This document shows, in pieces, positions 17,759 to 27,595 of a stretch of DNA of 64,000 nucleotides. Origin of the DNA: Lachnospiraceae bacterium (GTDB taxonomy: Bacteria > Bacillota > Clostridia > Lachnospirales > Lachnospiraceae). Both the position numbers and the translations under genes were made by a program. How positions within the stretch are numbered: position 1 is the first letter of the stretch; every line of letters starts with the position of its first letter. The stretch spans positions 1-64,000 of the forward strand of contig JAFSIS010000024.1 in assembly GCA_017439665.1 (NCBI GenBank), read 5' to 3'. The notes beneath the pieces were generated by a model that was given only the letters and a program-made list of their open reading frames with translations, was not told the DNA's origin and did no database searches.

Positions 17759-19406
17759 TGTGACCATGAAGAACGGTGTTGATTATCTGGTAAATGAGGA
17801 TGGAATGATCATTCCCCAGAAGGTATGCACAGAGCCGCTGGTAATCTTAAAACGGACTGAGAATATAGATAACGGGCTTGAAAAATATGAGCTTGCTTTT
17901 CGGAGAAATCATAAGTGGAAAAAGGTTATCGTTTCGAGAGCCCTAGCAAGAAACAAGAATCAGATCATCCGTTGCGCAGATCAGGGAATGAGCGTATCTA
18001 CGAGTAATGCGGAAATGGTGGTGAATTATCTTTCGGCGTATGAGGCGGAGAATTCGGCGGTGCTGCCTTTTGTCAGGAGTATTAACCGTATCGGCTGGAT
18101 GGGGGATGAGTTTTATCCATATGTGGTGGATGGCGAAGTTCTGTTTGAAGATGATGATTACGGTGATATCGTAAAAAGCCTTGTAACCTGCGGAGACGAA
18201 GATGCATGGATGGGAATGGCGAAGGTGCTCAGACAATCACCTTTTGCAAGGATGATGCTGGATGCTTCCTTTGCATCTCCGATGCTGGAAATGTTACAGC
18301 TTCGGGTGGCGCTTATCCATATCTGGCATTCTTCAAGGAGCGGAAAAACTGCAACGCTGAAGTTTGGGCTTTCCATATGGGGAGATCCCTTGAAGCTTAT
18401 GGGAAACTTCAACAGTACCGCCGTAGGACTGGAACGCAGGGCAGGAACCTTAAAACACCTTCCGCTGGGGCTTGATGAACTTCAGGTGCTGAATGAAAAA
18501 AGACTTTCACCGGCGCTGATCGTCTATTCCCTCGGAAATGGCTTTGGAAAGACTCGTGGGGCAAAGAACGGGGGACTGCAGGAAGTGCCTACGTGGAGAA
18601 ATGTGATCATAAGCACGGGCGAACAGCCTCTTGCATCTGAAAATTCCATGGATGGTGTATACAGCAGAGTTCTGGAATAATATGGACAGCCTGTTAAGGA
18701 TGCGTCATATGGACGAAAGGTGCATCAGGTCGGTGAAAGCAATTATGGTTTCGCAGCAAAGCCGTTCATTGAATTTCTTATTGAAAAGGATAAGCAGGAA
18801 ATGCGACTGGAATTTGAAGATATACGCGACGAACTTAAGGTGGATTTTGAAATGCTTGGGTATGGAGATCCCGGAGCACACCTTGATACTGCTACGGTTC
18901 TCGCACTGGCGGACTGGTATTCTTCCATGGCGGTGTTTGGCGAAGATAAGGATATTGCAAGGAATTCTGCGATAGGTATTGGTGTGGAGATCCTTAAGAA
19001 TGCCAAGGAACAGGAGAAGGAAGATGTTGTTGTAAGGGCATACGCTTTTATGACGGACTGGATTGCGGCGAACAGAAGCCGGTTCGAAAAGCATTCCACA
19101 CCCTGCTTTGGCTGTGTTGATGAAACTGCTGATAAAGTCTATGTGATTGCAAGTGAGATGAAGAATGCACTGGAAGAGGGTGGTTATTCATATACGAAAT
19201 GCATCAAAGGGTTTAAGGAACGTGGTTTCATAGATTTCTTTACGGATAAAGATGGTGTTGAACGAACCCAATGCTAGAAGAAGATACAGGGCGTGAATGT
19301 CAGGGCGGTCAGCTTCAGGATGAAGGTTGAATCTCTGTATCCGGCGGAGGATGATTTCCTTGACCAGAAGATCGTTCCGCTGACGGGGGTGCTGCGGCAG
19401 GGGTAG
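17713..19406 (+). pseudogene. DUF927 (Cch-like) ATPase gene with two in-frame stop codons
   Basis: A single frame reads through TAA at 18678-18680 and TAG at 19275-19277 to a final TAG at 19404-19406. Coding sense is continuous across both (SRVLE-stop-YGQPVKDASYG and VERTQC-stop-KKIQGVNVRAV). DUF927 hallmarks include SSRSGKTATLKFGLSIWGD (Walker A) and LPLGLDELQVL. The N-terminus is missing because the junction with the recombinase relic lies at about 17712. DUF927 proteins are helicase-like ATPases found in SCC elements beside serine recombinases. Decay by nonsense mutation is the simplest reading. Confidence 0.85.
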
Positions 19407-19680
19407 CCAGGGTAACCAGAGTAGCCACTATTTTCGACACACATGAGAATATTAATAAAAAAAGAAAATGATGAAGGGATGTGATGCTTATGATTGACCT
19501 ATATGAAGGGTAAGGGTGCGGTTACCGCGTTACACTGGCTACCTTTACCAAAGATACTATGAATGAATCCTTTGTTTATAAGGGCTTGGAGCAACTTAAA
19601 ACGGTAGCCACTAAGGGAAACTAATGTGTTACCAGTGGTTACAAAATCAATGTGCCAAAATGGCAGAAAGGAACAGAGAT
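19407..19680. other. Gap after the DUF927 relic
   Basis: About 270 bases with no supported gene. It contains repeated short words around GTAACC and GTAGCC (19410-19430, 19515-19540, 19600-19640) that may be remnants of a repeat or binding region. Confidence 0.3.
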
Positions 19681-20001
19681 ATGAAAACAGAATTGAGCGA
19701 GTATAAAGCAATCGGAACAAATGTCAGACTTATAAAGGGAATGCTTACCAGCTTGGTAAATCTTTCCAGCGGAGTGATCCCTAAGAACCTTTATATGCCG
19801 AAGGTTAGGATCATTGAGCGTGAGATCAGCAAGATGGCCAGCGAAATTGAGGATCGCATGTTGCATGATTATCCGGATGTATCTAACGAATATCTGGATG
19901 TATTCTATGGTTCGGTCGTGAAGGATGAGAACAGTGAATTGGGAAGTGAACTGAACGGATATGCATCCGAAATCACCGTAGACATGCTAAAACATGTGTG
20001 A
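19681..20001 (+). CDS. Hypothetical helical protein of the element
   Basis: 106 residues starting MKTELSEYKAIGTNVRLIKG with AAAGGAAC upstream; the longer frame from 19624 lacks a site. It is predicted to be mostly helical and mildly charged. I do not recognise a family. It lies between the DUF927 gene and the serine recombinase, a place often taken by small conserved genes in SCC-like elements. Confidence 0.5.
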   Translation: MKTELSEYKAIGTNVRLIKGMLTSLVNLSSGVIPKNLYMPKVRIIEREISKMASEIEDRMLHDYPDVSNEYLDVFYGSVVKDENSELGSELNGYASEITVDMLKHV

Positions 20002-20178
20002 ATAAATCAAGACGGCGGGTGAAGCCAATGCGTAAATCCGCGAAATGCAACAGGGGGGTAGGGGGGAGGAATAATCTTAAAACCAAATGCTCCAGAGAAC
20101 GGCGGGGAAGGCGCACGCACAAAAATTGGTTTTCAAACGGGGCATTACCCCTTGATCAGGTGAGAGGAGGTGAGAGAA

Positions 20179-20433
20179 GTGATCACATTGGAAGAACTGG
20201 ACAGGATGAAGGCTGTAGACATCCGGACGATAGATAAGGCAGATCTGGTTGACATCCGTGATGTCAGGATCAATACAGGCAGGCCGATATCAGAGCGGAT
20301 CGAGGATTACATCCGACAGGTAAAGAATCCCTACTGCTTTAAGGTTGGAGATGTTGCTGTCAAGGTATCCTTCAGCGAGAACGGCGGCAGCTTTGAGGAT
20401 CGCTTTGAGCAGATGCTTACAGCTATGGGCTGA
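20179..20433 (+). CDS. DUF6870-like small protein
   Basis: 84 residues beginning ITLEELDRMKAVDIRTIDKA and containing NPYCFKVGDVAVKVSFSENG. I associate this pattern with the DUF6870 proteins found near DUF927 and serine recombinases in Lachnospiraceae elements (from memory). GTG 20179 is favoured because AGGAGG ends eight bases upstream; GTG 20170 would overlap the ribosome site. Function unknown. Confidence 0.6.
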   Translation: MITLEELDRMKAVDIRTIDKADLVDIRDVRINTGRPISERIEDYIRQVKNPYCFKVGDVAVKVSFSENGGSFEDRFEQMLTAMG

Positions 20434-20647
20434 CAGGGAATTCAATGAAAATCAGAGTCAAATAATGTAAAGATAAGAAAACAATGAGACAAAGAATGAC
20501 AATCCGAGGGTAAATGAGATATGAACACAAAGATTTTTGAAAAATCCTATTGGAATCCGGGCGGTATTGCGTTATAGTAGTGTAAGGACAAATCAGTGCA
20601 TACCGCCCTTGGTTTTGCAGATAAAAGCAAAACAGGAGGTAATGCAC

Positions 20648-22097
20648 ATGAAACAGAATATCAAAAAATTCAAAGCTGCCATCTATGTCCGGCTCTCAAA
20701 GGAAGATGGCGACGTCACAGATGCCGGTAAGACTGAGAGCAACAGCATCTCCAATCAGCGTGAGCTGATCAAAGATTTCCTCAAAGATAAAAATGATATA
20801 GAAGTGGTATCCGAGCGCGTCGATGATGGATTCAGCGGCGTTAATTTTGAGCGCCCGGCTTTTCAGGCTATGCTTGCGGATATCCGAAATGGGATAGTGG
20901 ACTGCGTGGTCGTAAAGGATCTTTCGCGTTTCGGCAGGAACTATATTGATTCCGGCAGATACATCGAACAGATCTTTCCGATGCTCGGAGTCCGTTTTAT
21001 TGCGGTAAACGATAACTATGACAGCTTGAATCACAGCTCCCAGACGGATGGAATACTGATACCTTTTAAGAATCTTGTAAATGATGCCTATTGCCGTGAT
21101 ATCTCCCTGAAAATACGCAGTCATCTGGAAGTAAAGCGGAAGAACGGAGAGTTTATCGGGGCATTTACGGTTTATGGATATAAGAAGGATCCGAAACAGA
21201 AAAATCACCTTGTAGTGGATGAATATGCAGCTGGAATCGTACAGAATATTTTCAGGTGGAAGATATCCGGGCTTAGTCAGCAGACAATTGCAGACAGATT
21301 AAATGCTCAGGGAGTGCTTTCGTCGGCAGAGTATAAGAAAAGCTGTGGTAGTAAGTATAAGCCAATGTTTCAGACCTCTGAAAAGGCGCTTAGGTATCGT
21401 GACAGATGAGGAGTTTGCTCTGGCCAACAGCAAAATGAAGAAGGTATCCAGGACACGTGAGTATAAAGGCGTGGATAAAGGAGCTTTTTCGGTTTTTGTT
21501 TGCCCTTATTGTGGGCTCAGGCTTCACGCACCCAGTTCTAATAACCGCCTTTTCTGCAGTACTGGAAGAATCCGGCCGGAGTCACCTTGTGCCGGGGTAT
21601 CAATTGATAAAACACTGGCTGAAGAGACTCTGCTTGAGCTTGTGAGAAAACAGGCGGAGGTAATGATCGATGCAGAGGTGAAGCTTAAAAGAAGACAAGC
21701 GGAGTCCGAGACGGAGATAAAGCAGAAGAATAAAGAAAGAGACCGCCTAAGAAGGATTATTGCCGGATATGGTCAGCAACAGATATCATTGTATGAAAAA
21801 TATAAATCAGGCGAACTGTCAAAGGATGTTTATCTGGAAAGAAAGGCAGAGATAAAAAAAGCTCAGTCCGATGCAGAGGAGCAGGTTGCTGAAATTGATA
21901 AAGATACGGAAGTCTCAGAGGCTTTTACAGATGGCGCACCGGAGCTTCCTGTCAAAGGATATATCGACATCAGCAAATATGATAAACGAATCATGGCGTC
22001 CCTGATCGAAAAAGCTGAAGTGTTTGAAGGAGATGTTCTTCAAGTCACTTGGAAACATCAGGATGAATATGAAAAACTTTTGAAGCTGACATCATGA
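20648..22097 (+). pseudogene. Large serine recombinase with internal deletion and frameshift
   Basis: The first frame (from ATG 20648, AGGAGG upstream) carries the resolvase domain (AAIYVRLSKEDGD; catalytic Ser in ESNSISNQRELI; KDLSRFGRNYIDSG) and part of the recombinase domain, ending at 21409. The second frame (from about 21390 to 22097) resumes at IVTDEEFALANSKMKK and includes the zinc ribbon (CPYCG, then CSTG and C) and the C-terminal coiled-coil. About 50 residues of the recombinase domain, from a WS...HE region, are missing at the junction. The enzyme that integrated the element is therefore probably inactive now. Confidence 0.85.
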
Positions 22098-22130
22098 AAA
22101 GCGCATAAAATGGCAATATTTGGATGGTGA

Positions 22131-22170
22131 AGCGACCGTAAAGATGTTATAATAACATGCGGTCGCTTTT
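22131..22170 (+). terminator. Terminator after the serine recombinase
   Basis: AGCGACCG and CGGTCGCT arms enclose a second perfect palindrome (ATGTTAT/ATAACAT), followed by TTTT. A strong bidirectional-looking hairpin separating the recombination genes from the cargo genes. Confidence 0.85.
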
Positions 22171-22254
22171 GCTGTGCCAGCATGAAAATAATGTTGATAA
22201 ACATATGGCGTGGAAAGGTGGCTGAATCGGATATTAAGAGCGGAGATGACCAGA

Positions 22255-23016
22255 ATGCGGGTTCTTGTAATACCGGATATACATCTGAAAACATGGATAT
22301 TTGACAGGGCAGAAGCTATCCTGAAAGCCGGTAAAGCTGACAGGGCTGTTTGTCTTATGGATATGCCGGACGACTGGAATATGGAGTTTCAGATTGAAAA
22401 GTATAGGGAGACCTTTGACAGGGCTATAGAGTTTGCAAAGACTTATCCTGATACATTGTGGTGTTGTGGAAATCATGATGTAAGTTATCCGTGGGGCAGG
22501 CTGGAAACCGGGTATTCCCCATATGCGGAACGGACGGTCATGAGTAAGCTTGAAGAATTGGAAAACAGCCTTAAGGAACCTTCACAGATTGCTATCATGC
22601 ACAGGATTGATAATGTGCTTTTTTCACATGGCGGTCTTACTGTAGATTTCCTGAGGTGGCTTAATGAGGAACTGCTGGAAGCCGATATAGATGAAGTGGT
22701 GGCTGCGGTAAACGATGCTTCTCAGAACTATCTCTGGAATGATGAGTCACCGCTGTGGTTGAGACCGCAGAACAGAACTGTAAATGTATTTCGGAATGAT
22801 ACTTACACCCAGGTGGTGGGTCATACGCCGGTGGAGAAGATATTTGAGAAGGACGGGATAATATCAACGGATGTATTCTCAACTTTTCGTGACGGGACAC
22901 AGATCGGGGAATCCGCCATGATCGTGATTGATTCTGAAACCGGGAAATATGAGAAAATTGAGGTGCCGGGGAAACTGGGATATAGGATTGAAACGGTGTC
23001 TGCAATTGATGAGTGA
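22255..23016 (+). CDS. Calcineurin-like metallophosphoesterase
   Basis: 253 residues. The dinuclear-metal motifs are in order: PDIHLK (D-x-H), GNHD near residue 75, SHGG near residue 125 and GHTPVEKI near residue 190, so it is likely an active phosphoesterase. The pattern resembles PP2A-like or diadenosine tetraphosphatase-like enzymes. ATG 22255 has CGGAG nine bases upstream. It lies 58 bases before the primase-helicase gene on the same strand, after a terminator, so it may belong to the same cargo operon. Substrate unknown. Confidence 0.8.
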   Translation: MRVLVIPDIHLKTWIFDRAEAILKAGKADRAVCLMDMPDDWNMEFQIEKYRETFDRAIEFAKTYPDTLWCCGNHDVSYPWGRLETGYSPYAERTVMSKLEELENSLKEPSQIAIMHRIDNVLFSHGGLTVDFLRWLNEELLEADIDEVVAAVNDASQNYLWNDESPLWLRPQNRTVNVFRNDTYTQVVGHTPVEKIFEKDGIISTDVFSTFRDGTQIGESAMIVIDSETGKYEKIEVPGKLGYRIETVSAIDE

Positions 23017-23074
23017 CAAGATGAAAATAGGGTATTAAGGGTGTTATCTATGTCAAACAGGGAGTGTGATAGAA

Positions 23075-26053
23075 ATGAAGGAGCCTGCACAGGACAATTC
23101 AGATATAATTGAAGAACTGAAAGCTAAGATACAGGCACTCACTGAAGAAAACCGGCTTTTAAAAGAGCGGATGGATGAGACCGGTGTTTCGTATACTGAT
23201 ATTGTTCACGATAACGGTGAAGACATCACAGAATTGTATGATCCGGATCAGGGGGCACGCATAAAGAAATTTGAGATTACTGATAAGGTTGCAAGTGATT
23301 TCTTTATGAAGTTTTGTCGTGGCAGAAAAGATGTTTATGACCTTCGTTATACGAATCAAAAAACCGGCAAAAACGGGTACTATACGCAATGCTTTAATCG
23401 ATGGGATCCCTGTTGTCATTATAATAAAAAGGATGGTGTCCGCTGCAAGGACTGTGAGCTTAAGGCATATAAGCCGATTACCTTGTCGTTAATAAAGGCG
23501 CATATGGAAGGAAAAGATCCAAATGGAAATGATGTAGTAGCGATATACCCTATGCTTGAAAATAATCTTTGCCAGTTGCTCGTATTTGACTTTGATAATC
23601 ATGCAAAAGGAGCAGAACAGGATGACCATGCGAATATTGACGATAGCTGGAAAGAGGAAATAAATGCACTGCGCAGCATTTGTAAGAATCTGGGCGTGGA
23701 AGTCACCGTGGAGAGATCGAGATCCGGTCGCGGTGCTCATCTGTGGATATTTTTTAAGGAAATGATCCCAGCCAGATTGGCAAGAAGATTTGGGTTTGCC
23801 CTGCTTGAGAAAGGGGCGGAATCCGTTAATCTTAAATCCTTCAAATACTATGACCGAATGATACCGACTCAGGATGTGCTTCCCGAGGGCGGACTTGGAA
23901 ATGTTATTGCCCTTCCGTTGCAGGGGATGGCATTGAAATCAGGAAATAGTGCTTTTGTAGATGAAAATTGGAATGCTTATACGGATCAATTGAAAGTTCT
24001 TGCCGGGACAAAGCGTCTGACAAAACAGGAAATCGAAGATTATCTTTCTTTATGGTATAGTGCAGGAAATGCCGGTGAAGACGACGGAAATGATACACCG
24101 TGGGACAAGAACTCCGAGATTGAAGCAGGCAGTGTAAAAGGCGTGGTTCATATCGTATTGGCTGATCGGATATACATGGATTCGTCGGGGATGTCCAATA
24201 AGACAAAGAGGCAGCTCCGTCGTATGGCTACATTTTCAAATAAACAGTATTTCCAGAATCAGGCGATGGATATGCCGAACTACGATGCGTCCAGATTCAT
24301 CTATCTTGGAAGTGATGAAGGAAAATATATAGTCTTACCGCGTGGACTTCGTGAGGAAATCCTTAAGAAGTTCGATAAAGCAGGGATAAGCTATAAGATC
24401 GAGGATAAGAGAACAGAAGGGCAGAAACTCAATATTTCCTTTAAGGGGAGCCTTCGTGAATCACAGATTCCTGCTGTAGAAACAATGCTCGAAAATGAAA
24501 CAGGTATACTTCATGCCGCAACAGCTTTTGGTAAGACGGTGGTCTGTTGTGATATGATCGCAAAAAGGAGTTTGAGCACCCTGATACTTGTTGACAGGGC
24601 GGATCTGATGAATCAATGGCTCAAACGTTTGGATGAATTCCTTGATATTGATGAGGAACTTCCGGAGTATCAGACTAAGACCGGTCGTATAAAGAAACGA
24701 AAATCATTGATCGGCAATCTTCAGGGGGCACATGATGCACTGACCGGAATAGTGGATGTGGCAATGATACGTTCACTAAAGAAAAAAGATGGATTTCACC
24801 CTATGCTTAAGGAGTATTCACAGGTATACTTTGATGAATGCCATCACGCGGCTTCAGATAGCGCAATAGAAGTGCTTCAGGAAATAAATGCAAAATATGT
24901 GTACGGTGTGACGGCTACTCCAAAACGTGGTGATGGTAAAGAGAAAATAAATGAGTTCCTGCTCGGACCTATCAGGTATAGATTTACAGCGAAAGATCGA
25001 GCTGAAGAACAGAATATCGATCATTTGGTATATCCTCGTTTTACAAGGACGGTAAAGCCACATCATTTGTCAAAAACACCGTATGGCAATGATGCTTTTG
25101 AGTTGATAAGGAATAACGATGTTCGTGATGATCAGATCATCAGGGATGTAGTGGATTGTGTACAGGCTGGAAGAACTCCTGTCGTACTGACAAAATATGT
25201 TGATCATGCAAACAAGCTTTTCGCAAGACTTAAGACATATGCAGACAGATTAATCCTGCTGACGGGTGCGAATGGTACCAAAGCGCGAAAGGCACAGGTA
25301 GAGGAACTGAATACTGTAGATGATACGGAAAGCCTTATTCTTGTTGGAACCGGTTCTCTGCTAGGTGAAGGATTCGATTTTCCGAGGCTTGATACACTGT
25401 TTATGGCGACACCGGTTTCGGGTGAGAATGTAGTGGAACAGTATGTGGGTCGGCTTAACAGGGATTATGAAGGTAAGAAAAATGTAATCGTTTATGACTA
25501 TGTGGATAGCCATATTCCAAAATTCGATAAAATGTATTCAGCCAGACTGAAGGCGTATAAAAAGATTGGATACGAGCTTTGCGTAAACATGGATGGCGAA
25601 AAGCAAAAGGCTAATGCAATTTATGATATAGAGAACTACGCTGAAACCTATTGGAGGGATCTTGAGGAGGCCAGATCTACGGTCATTGTATCCAGTCCAA
25701 GGTTAAACAATCAAAAGGTTAACCGCATTATCAAAGCACTTGGGAAACGACAGGAATTAGGCGTTAAGGTAACGGTTGTCACATGGCATCCTGACGCCTA
25801 CAAATATGGCAGAGATGATACCCGGATGGAGTTGATGGAAAGGCTCCGCAAGGCCGGGTTTGAAATCAGACTTGTGGAGGAGTCGTGTGAGCATTATGCG
25901 GTAATCGATAACGAGATTGTCTGGTATGGGAGTATGAACCTACTGTCAAAGGAGGATGCTGAGGACAATCTTATGAGGGTTTGCAGTAAGGATATCGCTG
26001 CTGAACTTTTGGAAATGACCTTTGGAGCTGGAGCAGGTATGCAGAAATGGTAG
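23075..26053 (+). CDS. Primase-helicase-PLD fusion of the TOTE conflict-system type
   Basis: 992 residues, intact. An N-terminal coiled-coil is followed by an archaeo-eukaryotic-type primase domain: cysteine cluster (CFNRWDPCC, CKDCELKAYKP), catalytic LLVFDFDNH (Asp172 and Asp174) and SRSGRGAHLWIFF (about 215-228). A superfamily 2 helicase follows, with HAATAFGKTVV (Walker A, near 486), DECHH (near 587), VTATPKRGD and QYVGRLNRD (near 789). The last section is PLD-nuclease-like (YAVIDNEIVWYGSMNLLS, near 940), but the HxK of the HKD motif reads C-E-H, so activity there is doubtful. ATG 23075 has AGGGAG upstream. This domain order is the one described for TOTE systems, proposed to act against foreign nucleic acid. 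That function is inferred. Confidence 0.82.
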   Translation: MKEPAQDNSDIIEELKAKIQALTEENRLLKERMDETGVSYTDIVHDNGEDITELYDPDQGARIKKFEITDKVASDFFMKFCRGRKDVYDLRYTNQKTGKNGYYTQCFNRWDPCCHYNKKDGVRCKDCELKAYKPITLSLIKAHMEGKDPNGNDVVAIYPMLENNLCQLLVFDFDNHAKGAEQDDHANIDDSWKEEINALRSICKNLGVEVTVERSRSGRGAHLWIFFKEMIPARLARRFGFALLEKGAESVNLKSFKYYDRMIPTQDVLPEGGLGNVIALPLQGMALKSGNSAFVDENWNAYTDQLKVLAGTKRLTKQEIEDYLSLWYSAGNAGEDDGNDTPWDKNSEIEAGSVKGVVHIVLADRIYMDSSGMSNKTKRQLRRMATFSNKQYFQNQAMDMPNYDASRFIYLGSDEGKYIVLPRGLREEILKKFDKAGISYKIEDKRTEGQKLNISFKGSLRESQIPAVETMLENETGILHAATAFGKTVVCCDMIAKRSLSTLILVDRADLMNQWLKRLDEFLDIDEELPEYQTKTGRIKKRKSLIGNLQGAHDALTGIVDVAMIRSLKKKDGFHPMLKEYSQVYFDECHHAASDSAIEVLQEINAKYVYGVTATPKRGDGKEKINEFLLGPIRYRFTAKDRAEEQNIDHLVYPRFTRTVKPHHLSKTPYGNDAFELIRNNDVRDDQIIRDVVDCVQAGRTPVVLTKYVDHANKLFARLKTYADRLILLTGANGTKARKAQVEELNTVDDTESLILVGTGSLLGEGFDFPRLDTLFMATPVSGENVVEQYVGRLNRDYEGKKNVIVYDYVDSHIPKFDKMYSARLKAYKKIGYELCVNMDGEKQKANAIYDIENYAETYWRDLEEARSTVIVSSPRLNNQKVNRIIKALGKRQELGVKVTVVTWHPDAYKYGRDDTRMELMERLRKAGFEIRLVEESCEHYAVIDNEIVWYGSMNLLSKEDAEDNLMRVCSKDIAAELLEMTFGAGAGMQKW

Positions 26054-26094
26054 TTTTCATTTGATAATGCAGACAATTGGAATAAGGTGTTGGT

Positions 26095-27564
26095 ATGGAT
26101 AGTTTTATTGAAAAAACAAAAAAACAACTTAAGCTAATGACGGAAAAAGAAAAGGATGAATGGATCATCTCACAGGCTAAAATACTTCCTGTTTGGAAAC
26201 AGGAGGATTTCTATAAGAGCATTTGCGGAATAAAGAAGGTTATAGATATGCCGGAACGAAGTGAGATATCCGAGTTCTGCCAAAAGGTCAGTAGTGGTGA
26301 TATTACGGTGGAATATGAGACTCATTACGTAGAATTTGATGATTACGGTCATTTTCACGACGACTGGGAACATGATTACTATGATCCGGATCATGCTATG
26401 ACATTCCTTTCGTCAGTGATCAGAGGCTGCCACGATCTTATCGTGTTAGAGGATTATAAGCAGGCTTTTGAGATATTGGATGAAATAATCGGTCTTGAAT
26501 TTACAATAGTTGATCATCCAGATACTGATGACAGTTGTCCGGAGGAGTTTATGGATCTGGACATGGCGGTGCATGAGGGAATCCTGTCACTTAATAGAGA
26601 TGATCTGTTGCGGGATTATATCGAATCATGCAGGCGTAGTGTGAAGGATGCCGGCTATGCTGCGGAGAAGATAGTCAATGCTCTTGAAATGGAACTTTTT
26701 GAGGACTGCAATACATATTCCTGCATTACAATTACCGGGAAAGATCCTCTTTTGACTGAGATAAAGAATAAGCTGAAAGGTGATTTGGATAGATATGAGA
26801 AGGAGTTTGCGGATAAAAGTAAAAAGGACAAATATTATTGGGACGAATATCGTGGCAGGGAGAGAATCAAACACATATCATCATTGATCGAATATTTCGG
26901 TAAAATTGGCAAGAAACAAAAGAAGCCTAAAGAATCATTCCTTAGGGGTACGTGGTCTCAGATTTCTGACCTCATTTCTGAACTGATGGATGAGCCATAT
27001 ATTGATGATCAGTATCAGATTGAAGAAATCTGGAATATCGTAGAAGCTCTTCTAAAACGTGGAGGATTTGATAAAGAGCCGTGGGAAGTGAAGAAGAGTA
27101 TTCTTGAGGAAATATATGATAACGACTTCTATGACTATTATGGTGTATATGATCCGATGAAGGATCTGGCGAATGCAATCTGCACGTCAAGAGAAGAAAA
27201 CCTGGAGCGTGCTGAGATCATGATGAAAGCAGGAAGAGGATATCTGGGTGCAGATGCCGCTAAGCTTTATCGTGAACTTGGAGAAGAAGATAAATGTGCC
27301 GAGTATTTTGAGAATCATCTGGGAAAGGAAGAGGAGCCATATGAGATTCTTGTGGATTATTATAAGGACAGGGATCATGATAAAGCAATGGAGATAGCTA
27401 TTCTTGCTATTCAAAAATGCCAGAAGGATCAGACACCGTTTTTTATCTTTCTGCTGCAGGATGCGAAGGATCGTGGAGACGAAGCGGCATTTAAGAAACT
27501 GATACAGAGCGCACATAGAAGAAGGGCTGTTAAGTCGTCAGAAGTGGATGAGAAATTTTCTTAA
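26095..27564 (+). CDS. Acidic alpha-helical (TPR-like) partner protein of the primase-helicase
   Basis: 489 residues, 41 bases downstream of the primase-helicase. The N-terminus (EKEKDEWIISQAKILPVWKQ) is followed by an acidic, aromatic stretch (YVEFDDYGHFHDDWEHDYYD) and then helical repeats, TPR- or SEL1-like toward the C-terminus (AAKLYRELGEEDKCAEYFEN). I recognise no catalytic motif. The end (RAVKSSEVDEKFS) lies only 32 bases from the element boundary and may be truncated. Helical-repeat proteins next to conflict-system effectors often act as sensors or scaffolds, which is inference here. Confidence 0.6.
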   Translation: MDSFIEKTKKQLKLMTEKEKDEWIISQAKILPVWKQEDFYKSICGIKKVIDMPERSEISEFCQKVSSGDITVEYETHYVEFDDYGHFHDDWEHDYYDPDHAMTFLSSVIRGCHDLIVLEDYKQAFEILDEIIGLEFTIVDHPDTDDSCPEEFMDLDMAVHEGILSLNRDDLLRDYIESCRRSVKDAGYAAEKIVNALEMELFEDCNTYSCITITGKDPLLTEIKNKLKGDLDRYEKEFADKSKKDKYYWDEYRGRERIKHISSLIEYFGKIGKKQKKPKESFLRGTWSQISDLISELMDEPYIDDQYQIEEIWNIVEALLKRGGFDKEPWEVKKSILEEIYDNDFYDYYGVYDPMKDLANAICTSREENLERAEIMMKAGRGYLGADAAKLYRELGEEDKCAEYFENHLGKEEEPYEILVDYYKDRDHDKAMEIAILAIQKCQKDQTPFFIFLLQDAKDRGDEAAFKKLIQSAHRRRAVKSSEVDEKFS

Positions 27565-27595
27565 AGAAATTTTGGGACTTTACTTGACATGAGCT

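Noticed and set aside
19998..20237. 79-codon frame rich in Arg and Lys
   Set aside because: Overlaps the better supported gene at 20179 and has no recognisable domain.
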